From NCBI RefSeq assembly GCF_014648175.1, contig NZ_BMQP01000001.1, forward strand, positions 62,001-126,000: a stretch of 64,000 nucleotides of DNA. Direction: 5' to 3'. Source of the DNA: Planobispora rosea (lineage in GTDB: Bacteria; Actinomycetota; Actinomycetes; Streptosporangiales; Streptosporangiaceae). The stretch's first letter is position 1, and each line of letters starts with the position of its first letter. Positions 1-8,039 of the stretch are shown in pieces. Below the pieces are notes generated by a model that saw nothing but the letters and a program-made list of their open reading frames with translations, did no database searches and had not been told where the DNA came from. The translations under genes were made by a program, and so were the position numbers.

Positions 1-802
1 CGTGACCGGTCACCCACAGGGACATGAATCCGGCGACGACGGCGAGATCGGCGCGGGCCACGAACGCTGCGGCGTACGACAGGGCCACCCCCGGATCCCG
101 GGCGAGCGCGACCCCCTCGGCGACCAGCCGGGGCAGCGGGACACGTTCGGCGGCGCTCACTTGCGTTCTCGACAGGCCCCGCCACATCACCGCCCCGACC
201 GCCAGCACGACCGCCGCAATGATCAGGAACGAGACCCGGGCGGCGGTGACCGGCGCCGTCCCTCCGTCCTCGAGAACCTTGGGGAGCCGGACCAGGGCGA
301 GCACGGCGACCATCGCGCCCAGACCGCTGAACAGGCCGACCAGGCCGTAGGACCTCCCGCGCGAGGAGTCCCGGACGTAGTCGACCGCCACGGTGGACAG
401 CATGCCGCTCAGCGCCGCGACGCCGAGGGCGAAGACCACCCGGAGCGCGACGAGCACGGTGGTGTTCCCGGCGAAGGGGAACAGGGCGACGCCCAGCGCG
501 CACAGGGTGAAGCCGGCGACGACGATGGGCCGGCGGCCGTACCGGTCGGCCAGCGCGCCGTACCAGGCCAGGCTCGCGATCATCGCGATCTCGGCGGCGA
601 TGCCCAGCAGGCCGACGATCTTTCCCTGGTCCTCCTCTGCGACGCCGAGGACGCCGCTGAGGATGTAGGGCTGTGTGGCGGGGAGGAAGGAGATCACCGC
701 TGTCGCGGCGAACGCCATGGACAGGCAGGTCCACATGTTGCCGCGGCCGATGCCATCGGCGAGGTCCAGGCCCAGGACGCGGCGCGTGGGGGAGACGGCC
801 AT
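1..802 (-). CDS. MFS transporter, 3' part outside window
   Basis: This is the N-terminal 267 residues of a major facilitator superfamily permease, read leftward; the gene runs off the window. The ATG at 802 starts a protein with repeated hydrophobic segments, including a first membrane helix near residues 25-45. The MFS signature loop DRYGRRP lies between helices 2 and 3, near residue 88. The family moves small solutes or drugs across the cytoplasmic membrane by proton coupling; the substrate cannot be told. It is divergent from the methyltransferase at 895, with a 92-base gap that must hold both promoters. The frame is open throughout. The + strand reading frame over the same bases is a GC-rich shadow. 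Confidence 0.85.
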   Translation of the reverse strand, partial: MAVSPTRRVLGLDLADGIGRGNMWTCLSMAFAATAVISFLPATQPYILSGVLGVAEEDQGKIVGLLGIAAEIAMIASLAWYGALADRYGRRPIVVAGFTLCALGVALFPFAGNTTVLVALRVVFALGVAALSGMLSTVAVDYVRDSSRGRSYGLVGLFSGLGAMVAVLALVRLPKVLEDGGTAPVTAARVSFLIIAAVVLAVGAVMWRGLSRTQVSAAERVPLPRLVAEGVALARDPGVALSYAAAFVARADLAVVAGFMSLWVTGH

Positions 803-894
803 GCCGGGATCTTGTCAGCTTCGCGCCGTCATCTCCAGGGCTTTGATCGTTATGATGCCACCAATTCGATAAATGTCGTCATTTGGAGCGGCAC

Positions 895-1692
895 GTGAGC
901 GACCCCGCCGACATCGGCTTCCACGCGAACATCCCCAACGTCGCGCGGATGTACGACTACTACCTGGGCGGGAAGGACAACTTCCCCGCCGACCGGGAGG
1001 CGGCGGAACAGGCACTGGCCGTCGTCCCGGAGATCCGCCACAGCGTCCGGTCCAACCGCGCCTTCCTCGGCCGCGCCGTCGAGTTCCTCGTGGAGCAGGG
1101 AATCGACCAGTTCATCGACATCGGCGCGGGGCTGCCCACGCAGAACAACGTCCACCAGGTCGCCTCCGGCGCCCGGGTCGTCTACGTCGACAACGACCCC
1201 ACGGTGCTGGTCCACGGCCGGGCCATCCTGGGCAAGAACCGCAACGTCTCCATCGTCACGGGAGACCTGCGCCGTCCCCGGGAGATCCTGGACCACCCGG
1301 ACCTCCGCGCGGCGATCGACTTCGAGCGGCCGGTGGCCATTCTGCTGCTGGCGATCCTGCACTTCATCCCCGACGCGGACGGCCCCGCGGACATCATCGC
1401 CGAACTGCGTTCCGCCATGGCGCCCGGCAGCTACCTGGCCATGTCCCACGTCGTGACCGACGCCCGGCCCGAGGCTGCGGACGGCGTCACCAAGGCCTAC
1501 AACCGAGCCTCCTCGCCCTTCGTGCCGCGGACCAGCAAGGAGGTCATCCGGCTGTTCGACGGCTTCGACCTGGTCGATCCCGGCATAGTCAATCTTCCGG
1601 AGTGGCGGCCCCGCCCCGGCGACGCGGTGCCCTACCGGAACATCGGTGACTACTTCCTGGGCGGGGTGGGTCTGGTCACCGGTGACGGATGA
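895..1692 (+). CDS. SAM-dependent methyltransferase, SAV2177/DUF574 family
   Basis: This is a predicted S-adenosylmethionine-dependent methyltransferase of the large actinobacterial SAV2177-like (DUF574) family, whose substrates are mostly unknown. The family hallmark ARMYDYYLGGKDN is near the N-terminus. A Rossmann motif I (FIDIGAGLPT) and the acidic end of strand 2 (VYVDNDP) follow. I chose GTG at 895 because GGAG at 885-888 sits six bases upstream; a TTG at 883 is in frame but lies over that site. Length (265 residues) is normal for the family. Many members sit beside XRE/DUF397 regulator pairs, but none is present here. A second member lies at 12778-13587. Confidence 0.88.
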   Translation: MSDPADIGFHANIPNVARMYDYYLGGKDNFPADREAAEQALAVVPEIRHSVRSNRAFLGRAVEFLVEQGIDQFIDIGAGLPTQNNVHQVASGARVVYVDNDPTVLVHGRAILGKNRNVSIVTGDLRRPREILDHPDLRAAIDFERPVAILLLAILHFIPDADGPADIIAELRSAMAPGSYLAMSHVVTDARPEAADGVTKAYNRASSPFVPRTSKEVIRLFDGFDLVDPGIVNLPEWRPRPGDAVPYRNIGDYFLGGVGLVTGDG

Positions 1693-1719
1693 TCGCCCGC
1701 TTCATCGTGGCCCGCGCGG

Positions 1720-1968
1720 TCAGACGGTCAGCGGCACGGGGTGGACCTCGTCGGCCGGGTGACCCGCCCGCTCGTGGATGCGCTGCACGGCCTCGGCGCT
1801 GGGCGCCTCCGACAGGCAGTAGACGATGCCCGACTCCGGGTCCGCCCACGCCTGCTCGAAGACGACGTTCTCCTCGCTCTGGATCGCCAGGTCGGCGTCG
1901 TGCGCCTGGTGGAGCTGTTCCGCGGTGATCCCCTGCATACCGTGATGGACGTCCATGAACTTCGCCAT
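1720..1968 (-). CDS. DUF4242 small ferredoxin-like-fold protein
   Basis: This is an 82-residue protein of the DUF4242 family (SCO4226-like). It begins MAKFMDVHHGM and ends with the family pattern of an RIHERAGHP segment, a short acidic linker and a VP strand. Streptomyces SCO4226 has been described as a small nickel-binding protein with a ferredoxin-like fold. The His-rich N-terminus (two His after Asp-Val) is kept here. No physiological role is established, and none can be deduced from the neighbours. It converges on the methyltransferase gene with a 27-base gap. Its promoter should lie in 1969-2122, an AT-richer stretch with the palindrome ATCTCCGGAGAT at 2074-2085. Confidence 0.8.
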   Translation of the reverse strand: MAKFMDVHHGMQGITAEQLHQAHDADLAIQSEENVVFEQAWADPESGIVYCLSEAPSAEAVQRIHERAGHPADEVHPVPLTV

Positions 1969-2122
1969 GGCTGCCTCCCGAAGGACTGGACCGGCCGGTG
2001 GGCCGGAGGTCCCTCCCAGGCTATTTTCACTGCAGATCCTGAAAAACCTCGAAAATCAAAAGCGAATACCTCGATCTCCGGAGATTCGCGTACGGAATCA
2101 GGCCGGAGGCTCGCGGACGGGA

Positions 2123-3541
2123 TCAGGCCCCCGGCCGCTCGGTGAGGGGGAGGCGGACCTGGAAGCGGGTGTCGCCGGGGACGGATTCCACGCGCAGGTC
2201 GCCGCCGTGCCGGCCGGCCACGATGCGGAAGGAGATGTCCAGGCCCAGCCCGGTGCCCTCCCCGACGGCCTTGGTGGTGAAGAACGGCTCGAAGATCCGG
2301 TCGCGCAGGTGCTCGGGGACGCCGGGACCGGTGTCGCAGACCTCGACCAGCGCGGTGGTGTCGTGTTCGAGGCGGGTGCGGACGGTCAGCGTGCCCGTCC
2401 CGTCCATCGCGTCCAGCGCGTTGTGGATCAGATTGGTCCACACCTGGTTGAGCTCTCCCGCGTAGGCCGGCAGCGGCGGCAGCGCGGGGTCGTAGTCGGT
2501 GGCCACGCTGATCCCCGGCGGGATCTTGCCGCGGAACATGGTGAGCGTGCTGTCCAGCAGCTCACGCACGTCCACCGTCTGGTACGGCGCGCGGTCCATC
2601 TGCGAGTACTGCTTGGCGGAGGCCAGCAGCGAGGTGATCCGCTCGGTCGCGTCGGTCACCTCGTCCAGCATCTGGGCGATCTCGACCGCCTCGGCCAGCC
2701 AGTGCATCGCCCCCGGCAGGTGGCCGTCACCGACCTCGCCGCGGACCTTCTCCAGCTTCTCCGCGTCGAACCCGGCGGCGACCAGGGGAGCGGAGATCTC
2801 CCAGGCGTCGGCGACCCCGGCCTCCTCCAGCGCGTCGCCCAGTTCGTCCTCGGCGTCGGAGATCTGCAGCGGGGACCGGGCGGGCACGTCCGCCCTGCCG
2901 CTCGCGCACTTCTCCTCCAGGTCCACCAGAGCGCGCAGCCGCTCGGGGGAGATGCCCGTCTCCGCCAGCTCGGCCAGGCGCCTGCGGGAGGAGCGGACCT
3001 TCTCCCGCAGTTCGCCCACGGCCCGCGCGGCCGCCGCGGCGGGGTTGTTGAGCTCGTGGGTGAGCCCGGCGGTGATCGTGCCCAGGGCGGTCAGCCGCTG
3101 CCTGCGGTCGATGAGGTCCCGCTGGGCCAGACCTCCCGTGCGCACCCCGTCCAGCAGGTGCACCGCCATCGGGAACCACTCGTTCATGACCCGGCCGAAC
3201 TCCGCGGCGGGCAGCGCGAAGAGCCGCGAGGGCTTGGTCGCGCGGAGCGAGTGGAGGTAGGTCTCCGGCGCGCGGTCGCCGAGATAGGCCGCCACGGCTC
3301 CGGCGTAGACCCCGGGCTGGGAGGTGGGCGCCAGGGAGATGGCCCCGGAGGGGGTGAGGGTGGACATCACGACCTCGCCCTCGACGAGCACGAGGAAGCA
3401 GTCCGCCGGGTCGCCCTGCCGTACGACCAGCTCGCCCGCCTCCACCTCGCGGATCTCGCCGAGCGCGGCCAGGTGATCGAGCCTGTCCTCCTCCAGCTTT
3501 TCGAAGAGGAACAGGCCGCGGAGCACATCCTTGACGGTCAT
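2123..3541 (-). CDS. Histidine kinase with N-terminal cyclic-nucleotide-binding domain
   Basis: This is a cytosolic sensor kinase of 472 residues. Residues 10-125 form a Crp-type cyclic-nucleotide-binding domain (VRQGDPAD then VEGEV). An H box follows with His162 in TAGLTHELNNP. The HATPase domain is at the C-terminus, with an N box (LIHNALDAMDG), a G1 box (DTGPGVP) and a G2 box (GEGTGLGL). No membrane helix is seen, so the input is probably a soluble ligand or the partner protein. The ATG at 3541 has GGAGG at 3547-3551 on the minus strand. Kinases of this build usually lie directly after a response-regulator/thioredoxin-reductase-like fusion. That partner is at 4914-6602 here, separated only by a TnpB element, so the pair was probably one operon before insertion. 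Confidence 0.88.
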   Translation of the reverse strand: MTVKDVLRGLFLFEKLEEDRLDHLAALGEIREVEAGELVVRQGDPADCFLVLVEGEVVMSTLTPSGAISLAPTSQPGVYAGAVAAYLGDRAPETYLHSLRATKPSRLFALPAAEFGRVMNEWFPMAVHLLDGVRTGGLAQRDLIDRRQRLTALGTITAGLTHELNNPAAAAARAVGELREKVRSSRRRLAELAETGISPERLRALVDLEEKCASGRADVPARSPLQISDAEDELGDALEEAGVADAWEISAPLVAAGFDAEKLEKVRGEVGDGHLPGAMHWLAEAVEIAQMLDEVTDATERITSLLASAKQYSQMDRAPYQTVDVRELLDSTLTMFRGKIPPGISVATDYDPALPPLPAYAGELNQVWTNLIHNALDAMDGTGTLTVRTRLEHDTTALVEVCDTGPGVPEHLRDRIFEPFFTTKAVGEGTGLGLDISFRIVAGRHGGDLRVESVPGDTRFQVRLPLTERPGA

Positions 3542-3559
3542 CTAAAACCTCCGAGGAAA

Positions 3560-3579
3560 CCCCCGCCTTCAGGCGGGGG
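3560..3579 (+). repeat. Left-end subterminal hairpin of the TnpB element
   Basis: An 8-bp perfect inverted repeat (CCCCCGCC / GGCGGGGG) closes a TTCA loop. The right-end hairpin at 4888-4907 has the same stem length and the same loop, which supports a shared role as TnpA-recognised ends. A second, weaker hairpin (GAACCGC / GCGGTTC) lies at 3632-3661 in the leader of tnpB. Confidence 0.75.
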
Positions 3580-3688
3580 AGGAATCGGACCCCTGCGCAG
3601 CAGGACAGGGGCAGGCGATTCACCGCCCGGCGAACCGCTGTATCGAACAACCATGCGGTTCTTAACCGATCGCGCGATGATGTGAGAC

Positions 3689-4795
3689 ATGGCGCAGAGC
3701 GTGAAGCGGGCCTACAAGTACCGCTTCCATCCGACCCCCGGACAGGCCCAGGAGCTTGCCCGGACCTTCGGCTGCGTGCGCCTGGTCTACAACAAGGCTC
3801 TGCAGGAGCGGACCCGCGCCTACACCGTCGAGGGCCGCCGCATCTCCTGCGTGGAGACCTCGGCCGCGCTCACCCAGTGGAAGAAGACACCCGAGCTGGC
3901 GTTCCTTTCCGAGGTGTCGTCGGTGCCGTTGCAGCAGGCGCTGCGCCACCTTCAAGCCTCCTTCGCCAACTTCTTCGCCCGCCGGGCCAAGTACCCGGCG
4001 TTCAAGTCCCGCAAGAAGTCGCGGGCATCGGCCGAATACACCCGCTCGGCGTTCACGTGGCGCGCGGGTCGGCTCACCCTCGCCAAGATGGACGGCCCAT
4101 TGGACGTCGTGTGGTCGCGCCCGCTGCCCGAGGGAGCGCAGCCGTCCACGGTGACGGTCTCGAAGGACGCGGCCGGGCGCTGGTTCGTGTCCCTCCTGGT
4201 CGAGGAGACGATCCGCCCGCTGGAGCCGGTGGACGCCTGGGTGGGGGCAGATGCCGGGATCACGTCGCTGCTCACCCTGTCGACCGGGGAGAAGGTGACC
4301 AATCCGAAACACGAGCGGGCCGACCGGCGCAGGCTCGCCAAGGCCCAGCGGAACCTGGCGCGCAAGGCCAAGGGCAGCGGCAACCGGGCCAAGGCCCGGC
4401 TGAAGGTCGCCCGCGCCCACGCCCGGATCGCCGACCGCCGCCGCGACCACCTGCACAAGCTCACCACTCGGCTCGTCCGTGAGAACCAAACGGTCGTGAT
4501 CGAGGACCTGAGCGTCCGCACCATGGTCAAGAACCACTCGCTGGCCCGTGCCATCTCCGATGCCTCCTGGCGGGAGCTGCGCTCGATGCTGCAGTACAAA
4601 GCGCAGTGGTACGGGCGGGACCTGGTCGTGATCGACCGCTGGTTTCCCTCGTCCAAGCTGTGCTCGGCCTGCGGCGCGGTGCAACAGAGCATGCCGCTGG
4701 GCGTGCGGACCTGGCAGTGCGCCTGCGGCGCGACCCATGATCGTGACGTCAGCGCCGCGCAGAACATCCTCGCCGCCGGGCTGGCGGAGAGGTGA
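3689..4795 (+). CDS. tnpB: TnpB RNA-guided nuclease, IS605/OrfB family
   Basis: This is a 368-residue TnpB, the compact RNA-guided DNA nuclease carried by IS200/IS605 elements and ancestor of Cas12. The N-terminal helix-turn-helix OrfB region (YKYRFHPTPGQ and VYNKAL) is intact. The RuvC residues are visible: Asp188 in GADAG, Glu272 in VIEDLSV and Asp353 in HDRDVSAAQN. The zinc finger has Cys325, Cys328, Cys344 and Cys346 (CSACG, CACG). The usual Asn after DRDV is Ser here. All expected active-site residues are present, so it is probably functional. The ATG at 3689 has only a weak ribosome-binding site. The guide RNA is expected from the 3' end of the gene and the element's right end. Confidence 0.93.
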   Translation: MAQSVKRAYKYRFHPTPGQAQELARTFGCVRLVYNKALQERTRAYTVEGRRISCVETSAALTQWKKTPELAFLSEVSSVPLQQALRHLQASFANFFARRAKYPAFKSRKKSRASAEYTRSAFTWRAGRLTLAKMDGPLDVVWSRPLPEGAQPSTVTVSKDAAGRWFVSLLVEETIRPLEPVDAWVGADAGITSLLTLSTGEKVTNPKHERADRRRLAKAQRNLARKAKGSGNRAKARLKVARAHARIADRRRDHLHKLTTRLVRENQTVVIEDLSVRTMVKNHSLARAISDASWRELRSMLQYKAQWYGRDLVVIDRWFPSSKLCSACGAVQQSMPLGVRTWQCACGATHDRDVSAAQNILAAGLAER

Positions 4796-4913
4796 AACGC
4801 CTGTGGAGCTGGTGTAAGTCCTCAACGGAGTTCTCCGAGCGGGCAACTGGCGGTGAAGCAGGAAGGCCAACCGGTGACGGTTGGAATCCCCTCCCTTCAG
4901 GGAGGGGAGGAGG
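4750..4913 (+). ncRNA. Putative omegaRNA (right-end RNA) of TnpB
   Basis: TnpB guide RNAs overlap the 3' end of tnpB and run to the element's right end, where the flanking host DNA supplies the guide. This 164-base stretch covers the last tnpB codons and the 118 bases after the stop. It has several possible stems and ends with the TTCA-loop hairpin at 4888-4907. The 5' limit is arbitrary because it cannot be read from sequence. If transcribed through the boundary, the guide would be antisense to the last codons of the adjoining response-regulator fusion gene. The assignment rests on knowledge of the family and position, not on a structural match. Confidence 0.5.
4888..4907 (+). repeat. Right-end subterminal hairpin of the TnpB element
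   Basis: A perfect 8-bp inverted repeat (CCCCTCCC / GGGAGGGG) closes a TTCA loop six bases before the inferred TCAA right boundary. It mirrors the left-end hairpin in stem length and loop. It would also form the 3' stem of the guide RNA. Confidence 0.75.
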
Positions 4914-6602
4914 TCAAGCCTTCTCCAAGTAGCGGTGGACCAGGGCCACGGCCATCGCGCCCTCGCCGACCGCCGAGGCGACCCGCTTGATCGAGTCGGC
5001 GCGGACGTCGCCGGCGGCGAACACGCCGGGCACGTTGGTCTCCAGGTGGTACGGCTCGCGGCGGAGCGGCCAGTTGCGGGGCCGGTCCTCGGCGGCGGTC
5101 AGGTCGGGTCCGGTCAGGATGAAACCCCGCTCGTCCCGTTCGACGGTGTCGCCGAGCCAGTCGGTGAACGGCTCGGCCCCGATGAACACGAACAGGCGCT
5201 CGGTCTCGACCGTCCGCTCGCCCTCCGGGCCCTTGAGGGTGAGCCGCTCCAGGTGGTCGCCGCCCGCCGCGCCGACCACCTCGGTCTCGGTGTGCACCAC
5301 GATGTTCGGGATCCGCGCGATCTGCTCGATCAGGTAGTGCGACATGGACCTCTCCAGCCCGTCACTCCTGACGATCATGTGCACCGTGCTGGCGTACCCC
5401 GAGAGGTAGACGGCGCCCTGCCCGGCCGAGTTGGCCGCGCCGACGACGTAGACCTCGCTGTCGCGGCAGTCCGGGGCCTCGGTCACGGCCGCGCCGTAGT
5501 AGACGCCCGCGCCGATGAAGTCGTCCAGGCCGGGAGCGGTCAGCCGGCGGTAGGAGACGCCGGTCGCCAGGATCACGGTGTGCGCGGCGATGCTGCCGCC
5601 GTCGGCGAAACCGACCACCCGGGCCTGGCCCTTGACCTCCAGGCTGGTCACGGTCCGGGCGGTGAGCAACTCCGCGCCGAACTTCAGCGCCTGGCGGCGG
5701 GCCCGGTCGGCGAGCTGGGAGCCGGAGACGCCGTCGGGGAAGCCCAGGTAGTTCTCGATGCGGGAACTCTGCCCGGCCTGCCCGCCGGAGGCGTGCTGCT
5801 CCACCAGTACGGTGCGCAGTCCCTCGGAGGCGCCGTAGACCGCCGCGCCCAGCCCGCCGGGGCCGCCGCCGATGACGATCAGGTCGTAGAAGCCGGTGGC
5901 GGGGGCGGTGGACAGCCCCACGGCGGCGGCCAGCTCGGCGGTGGACGGCGCGGTCAGCACGGCGCCCTCCGCGGTGACCACCAGCGGCAGCGTGGCCGGG
6001 GCGGCGTCCGTGCCGGGACCGCCCGTCCCGGTGACGTCCATCCCGGCGGCGGCCAGCAGTTGCTCCCCCTCCGGGTCGTCGGCCAGCAGCCAGCGGTAGG
6101 GGACATGGTTGCGGGCGAGGAAGTCGCGGACCTCGTAGGACCGGGCCGACCAGCGGGCCCCCACCACCCTCAGCTCGCCGGTCGTGCGGCGGTCGGTCCG
6201 CTGCCAGGCGTCGAGCTGGGCGTCGAGCACCGGGTAGAACTTCTCCTCCGGCGGGTCCCACGGCTTGAGCATGTAGTGGTCGAGGTCGACGACGTTGATC
6301 GCCTGGATCGCCGCGTCGGTGTCGGCGTAGGCGGTCAGCAGCACCCGGCGGGCGTACGGATACAGGTCCATGGCCTGCTCCAGGAACTCCACGCCGTTCA
6401 TCTGCGGCATCCGGTAGTCGGCCAGGATCGCCGCGACGTCGTCGCCGCGCAGGCGCATCTCGCGGACGCTCTCGATGCCCTCCGCGGCGGTGTCGGCCCT
6501 GACGATCCGGTAGGAGTGCCCGTACCGGCGCCGCAGGTCCCGTGCCACGGAGCGCGAGACGCCCGGATCGTCATCGACCGTCATGATGACCGGCTTGTCC
6601 AT
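4914..6602 (-). CDS. Response regulator / glutaredoxin-like / thioredoxin-reductase-like fusion
   Basis: This is a 562-residue three-part protein. Residues 1-130 are a receiver domain (TVDDDPG; phospho-acceptor Asp in LADYRMP; conserved Lys in LKPWDPP). A thioredoxin/glutaredoxin-like segment covers about 150-240 and lacks an obvious CxxC. The rest is an FAD/NAD(P) reductase of the TrxB type (IGGGPGGLGAA; SGGQAGQSSRIENYLGFP; ATGV; FAAGDVR). The CxxC that canonical thioredoxin reductases carry in the NADPH domain is absent; the region reads APDCRDSEVYVVGAANSAG. It may therefore hand electrons elsewhere. I chose ATG at 6602 for its GGGGAAGG upstream and because receiver homology starts there. 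Its likely partner is the kinase at 2123-3541. Confidence 0.87.
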   Translation of the reverse strand: MDKPVIMTVDDDPGVSRSVARDLRRRYGHSYRIVRADTAAEGIESVREMRLRGDDVAAILADYRMPQMNGVEFLEQAMDLYPYARRVLLTAYADTDAAIQAINVVDLDHYMLKPWDPPEEKFYPVLDAQLDAWQRTDRRTTGELRVVGARWSARSYEVRDFLARNHVPYRWLLADDPEGEQLLAAAGMDVTGTGGPGTDAAPATLPLVVTAEGAVLTAPSTAELAAAVGLSTAPATGFYDLIVIGGGPGGLGAAVYGASEGLRTVLVEQHASGGQAGQSSRIENYLGFPDGVSGSQLADRARRQALKFGAELLTARTVTSLEVKGQARVVGFADGGSIAAHTVILATGVSYRRLTAPGLDDFIGAGVYYGAAVTEAPDCRDSEVYVVGAANSAGQGAVYLSGYASTVHMIVRSDGLERSMSHYLIEQIARIPNIVVHTETEVVGAAGGDHLERLTLKGPEGERTVETERLFVFIGAEPFTDWLGDTVERDERGFILTGPDLTAAEDRPRNWPLRREPYHLETNVPGVFAAGDVRADSIKRVASAVGEGAMAVALVHRYLEKA

Positions 6603-6707
6603 GCCTGCCTTCCCCGCGTTATCGGCAATTCCCTCGAAGCATGTCATAACCGAACATGGAAAATGATTGCCCCCAAGGGCGGGGGCTCGCGCGGGAGAGA
6701 CGCCGAA

Positions 6708-6741
6708 GGCCGCGGACACCCCCGGCAGAGTGTCCGCGGCC
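6708..6741. terminator. Hairpin terminator between glnII and the reductase fusion
   Basis: A perfect 12-bp inverted repeat (GGCCGCGGACAC / GTGTCCGCGGCC) with a 10-base loop lies 68 bases past the glnII stop codon on the minus strand. There is no long T run, which is usual in high-GC actinomycetes. It should end glnII transcription before the fusion gene. Confidence 0.7.
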
Positions 6742-6809
6742 TCATGCCCGCGGTCCGGGCCGGCCGCCGCGTGTCGCGGGGCCGGGCCCTTTTCCGTGCG
6801 GCGCGTGGA

Positions 6810-7829
6810 TCAGACCAGGCCGGCCTTCTCCAGCGCGGAGCAGCAGGTGTCCACCAGCAGACGGGTCACCACGTAGGGGTCGACGTTGGCGTTCGGGCGA
6901 CGGTCCTCGATGTAGCCCTTCTTGTCGACCTCGACCTGCCACGGGATGCGGACCGAGGCGCCGCGGTCGGAGACGCCGTAGCTGAACTTGTTCCACGGGG
7001 CGGTCTCGTGGTGGCCGGTGAGGCGGTCCTCGATGCCGTGGCCGTACTGCTTGACGTGCTCCAGGGGCTTGTCGCCCTCGCCCAGCGCCTCGCAGGCGAC
7101 GATGATCGCGTCGTAGTTCTCGCGCATCGCCTTGGTGGAGAAGTTGGTGTGGGCGCCCGCGCCGTTCCAGTCACCCTTGGCCGGCTTGGGGTCCAGGGTG
7201 GCGGCGATGCCGAAGTCCTCGGCGACGCGGTAGAGCAGCCAGCGCGCGACCCACATGTGGTCGGAGACCTCCACCGGGCCGGCCGGGCCGACCTGGAACT
7301 CCCACTGTCCGGGCATGACCTCGGCGTTGATGCCGGAGATCTTCAGGCCGGCCTCCAGGCACAGGTCGAGGTGCTTCTCGACGACCTCGCGGCCGAAGAC
7401 CTCGTCGGCGCCGACGCCGCAGTAGTAGCCGCCCTGCGGGGCGGGGAAGCCGCCGATCGGGAAGCCGAGCGGGCGGCCCTCCTTGAAGAAGGTGTACTCC
7501 TGCTCGATGCCGAACCAGGACTCCTGGTCGGCGTACTTCTCGGCCACCTCGGTCAGCAGCGCGCGGGTGTTGCTGCGGTGCGGGGTCATGTCGATGTCCA
7601 GGACCTCGCACAGGACCAGGACGTTGTCACCGCCGCGGATCGGGTCCGGGCAGGTGAACACCGGCTTGAGCACGCGGTCGGAGGAGTGGCCGTCCGCCTG
7701 GTTGGTGCTGGACCCGTCGAATCCCCAGATCGGGAGCTCGGCGCCGTCCGCGAGGACCCGGGTCTTCGAGCGGAGCTTGGCGGTCGGCTCGGTGCCGTCG
7801 ATCCAGATGTATTCAGCCTTGAAGGTCAT
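6810..7829 (-). CDS. glnII: Glutamine synthetase type II
   Basis: This 339-residue enzyme makes glutamine from glutamate, ammonia and ATP in the cytosol. It is the short, eukaryote-like GSII form found in Streptomyces and relatives, with no adenylylation site. Visible signatures are the WGFDGSST beta-grasp motif, WFGIEQEYT for metal and glutamate binding, and DPKPAKGDWNGAGAHTNFS for ATP binding. A GHHETAPWNKFSYGVSDRGAS segment follows, with the C-terminal RPNANVDPYVV. The ATG at 7829 has AAGGA ten bases upstream on the minus strand. A GlnR-like operator upstream and a hairpin downstream make it a self-contained unit, probably induced under nitrogen limitation. Confidence 0.97.
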   Translation of the reverse strand: MTFKAEYIWIDGTEPTAKLRSKTRVLADGAELPIWGFDGSSTNQADGHSSDRVLKPVFTCPDPIRGGDNVLVLCEVLDIDMTPHRSNTRALLTEVAEKYADQESWFGIEQEYTFFKEGRPLGFPIGGFPAPQGGYYCGVGADEVFGREVVEKHLDLCLEAGLKISGINAEVMPGQWEFQVGPAGPVEVSDHMWVARWLLYRVAEDFGIAATLDPKPAKGDWNGAGAHTNFSTKAMRENYDAIIVACEALGEGDKPLEHVKQYGHGIEDRLTGHHETAPWNKFSYGVSDRGASVRIPWQVEVDKKGYIEDRRPNANVDPYVVTRLLVDTCCSALEKAGLV

Positions 7830-7885
7830 CGCCGGTGTCCTTGGTGAGGGAGTGGTGTGCTGCCCCTAGAGAGTCGCAAGTCGCG

Positions 7886-7936
7886 ATTTCGCAGCCATTG
7901 CCCAAATGTGAACGGGATGTTACATAGGTCCGTTTC
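7886..7936 (-). promoter_or_regulatory. Putative GlnR operator upstream of glnII
   Basis: Read on the minus strand, the site runs GTAAC, six bases, TTCAC, six bases, GCAAT, six bases, GAAAT, with an extra GAAAC eight bases before. This follows the Streptomyces GlnR layout of alternating GTnAC and GAAAC half-sites with 6-bp spacing, though several half-sites are degenerate. It lies 57-107 bases before the glnII start, where GlnR activates this gene in Streptomyces. It is a pattern match by eye. Confidence 0.55.
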
Positions 7937-8039
7937 GCCAGGCAGGGCGGTTACGGCGAGGTTTCACACCGCTGATTCCAGCGGTGTGAGCTGCGGTCAT
8001 CTGCTGGCGGGCCGCCCGCTTCCGTGGTGAGGTGGAGCC

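Larger units (their letters stand above)
3542..4917 (+). mobile_element. IS1341-type (tnpB-only, IS200/IS605 superfamily) element
   Basis: The element contains a single tnpB gene and no Y1 transposase tnpA, so it would need a TnpA in trans to move. Matching subterminal hairpins with TTCA loops lie at 3560-3579 and 4888-4907, as IS200/IS605 ends have. The right end reads TCAA at 4914-4917, the same tetranucleotide as the right cleavage site known for IS608. The left boundary is inferred to be just after TCAT at 3538-3541. There are no terminal inverted repeats or target duplications, as expected for this superfamily. It sits in the junction of a two-gene minus-strand operon, touching the stop codon of one gene and the start region of the next. 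Confidence 0.8.

Noticed and set aside
4881-7847. 988-codon + strand open frame across the reductase fusion and glnII
   Set aside because: Both genes on the other strand have full domain evidence; this frame is a composition shadow.
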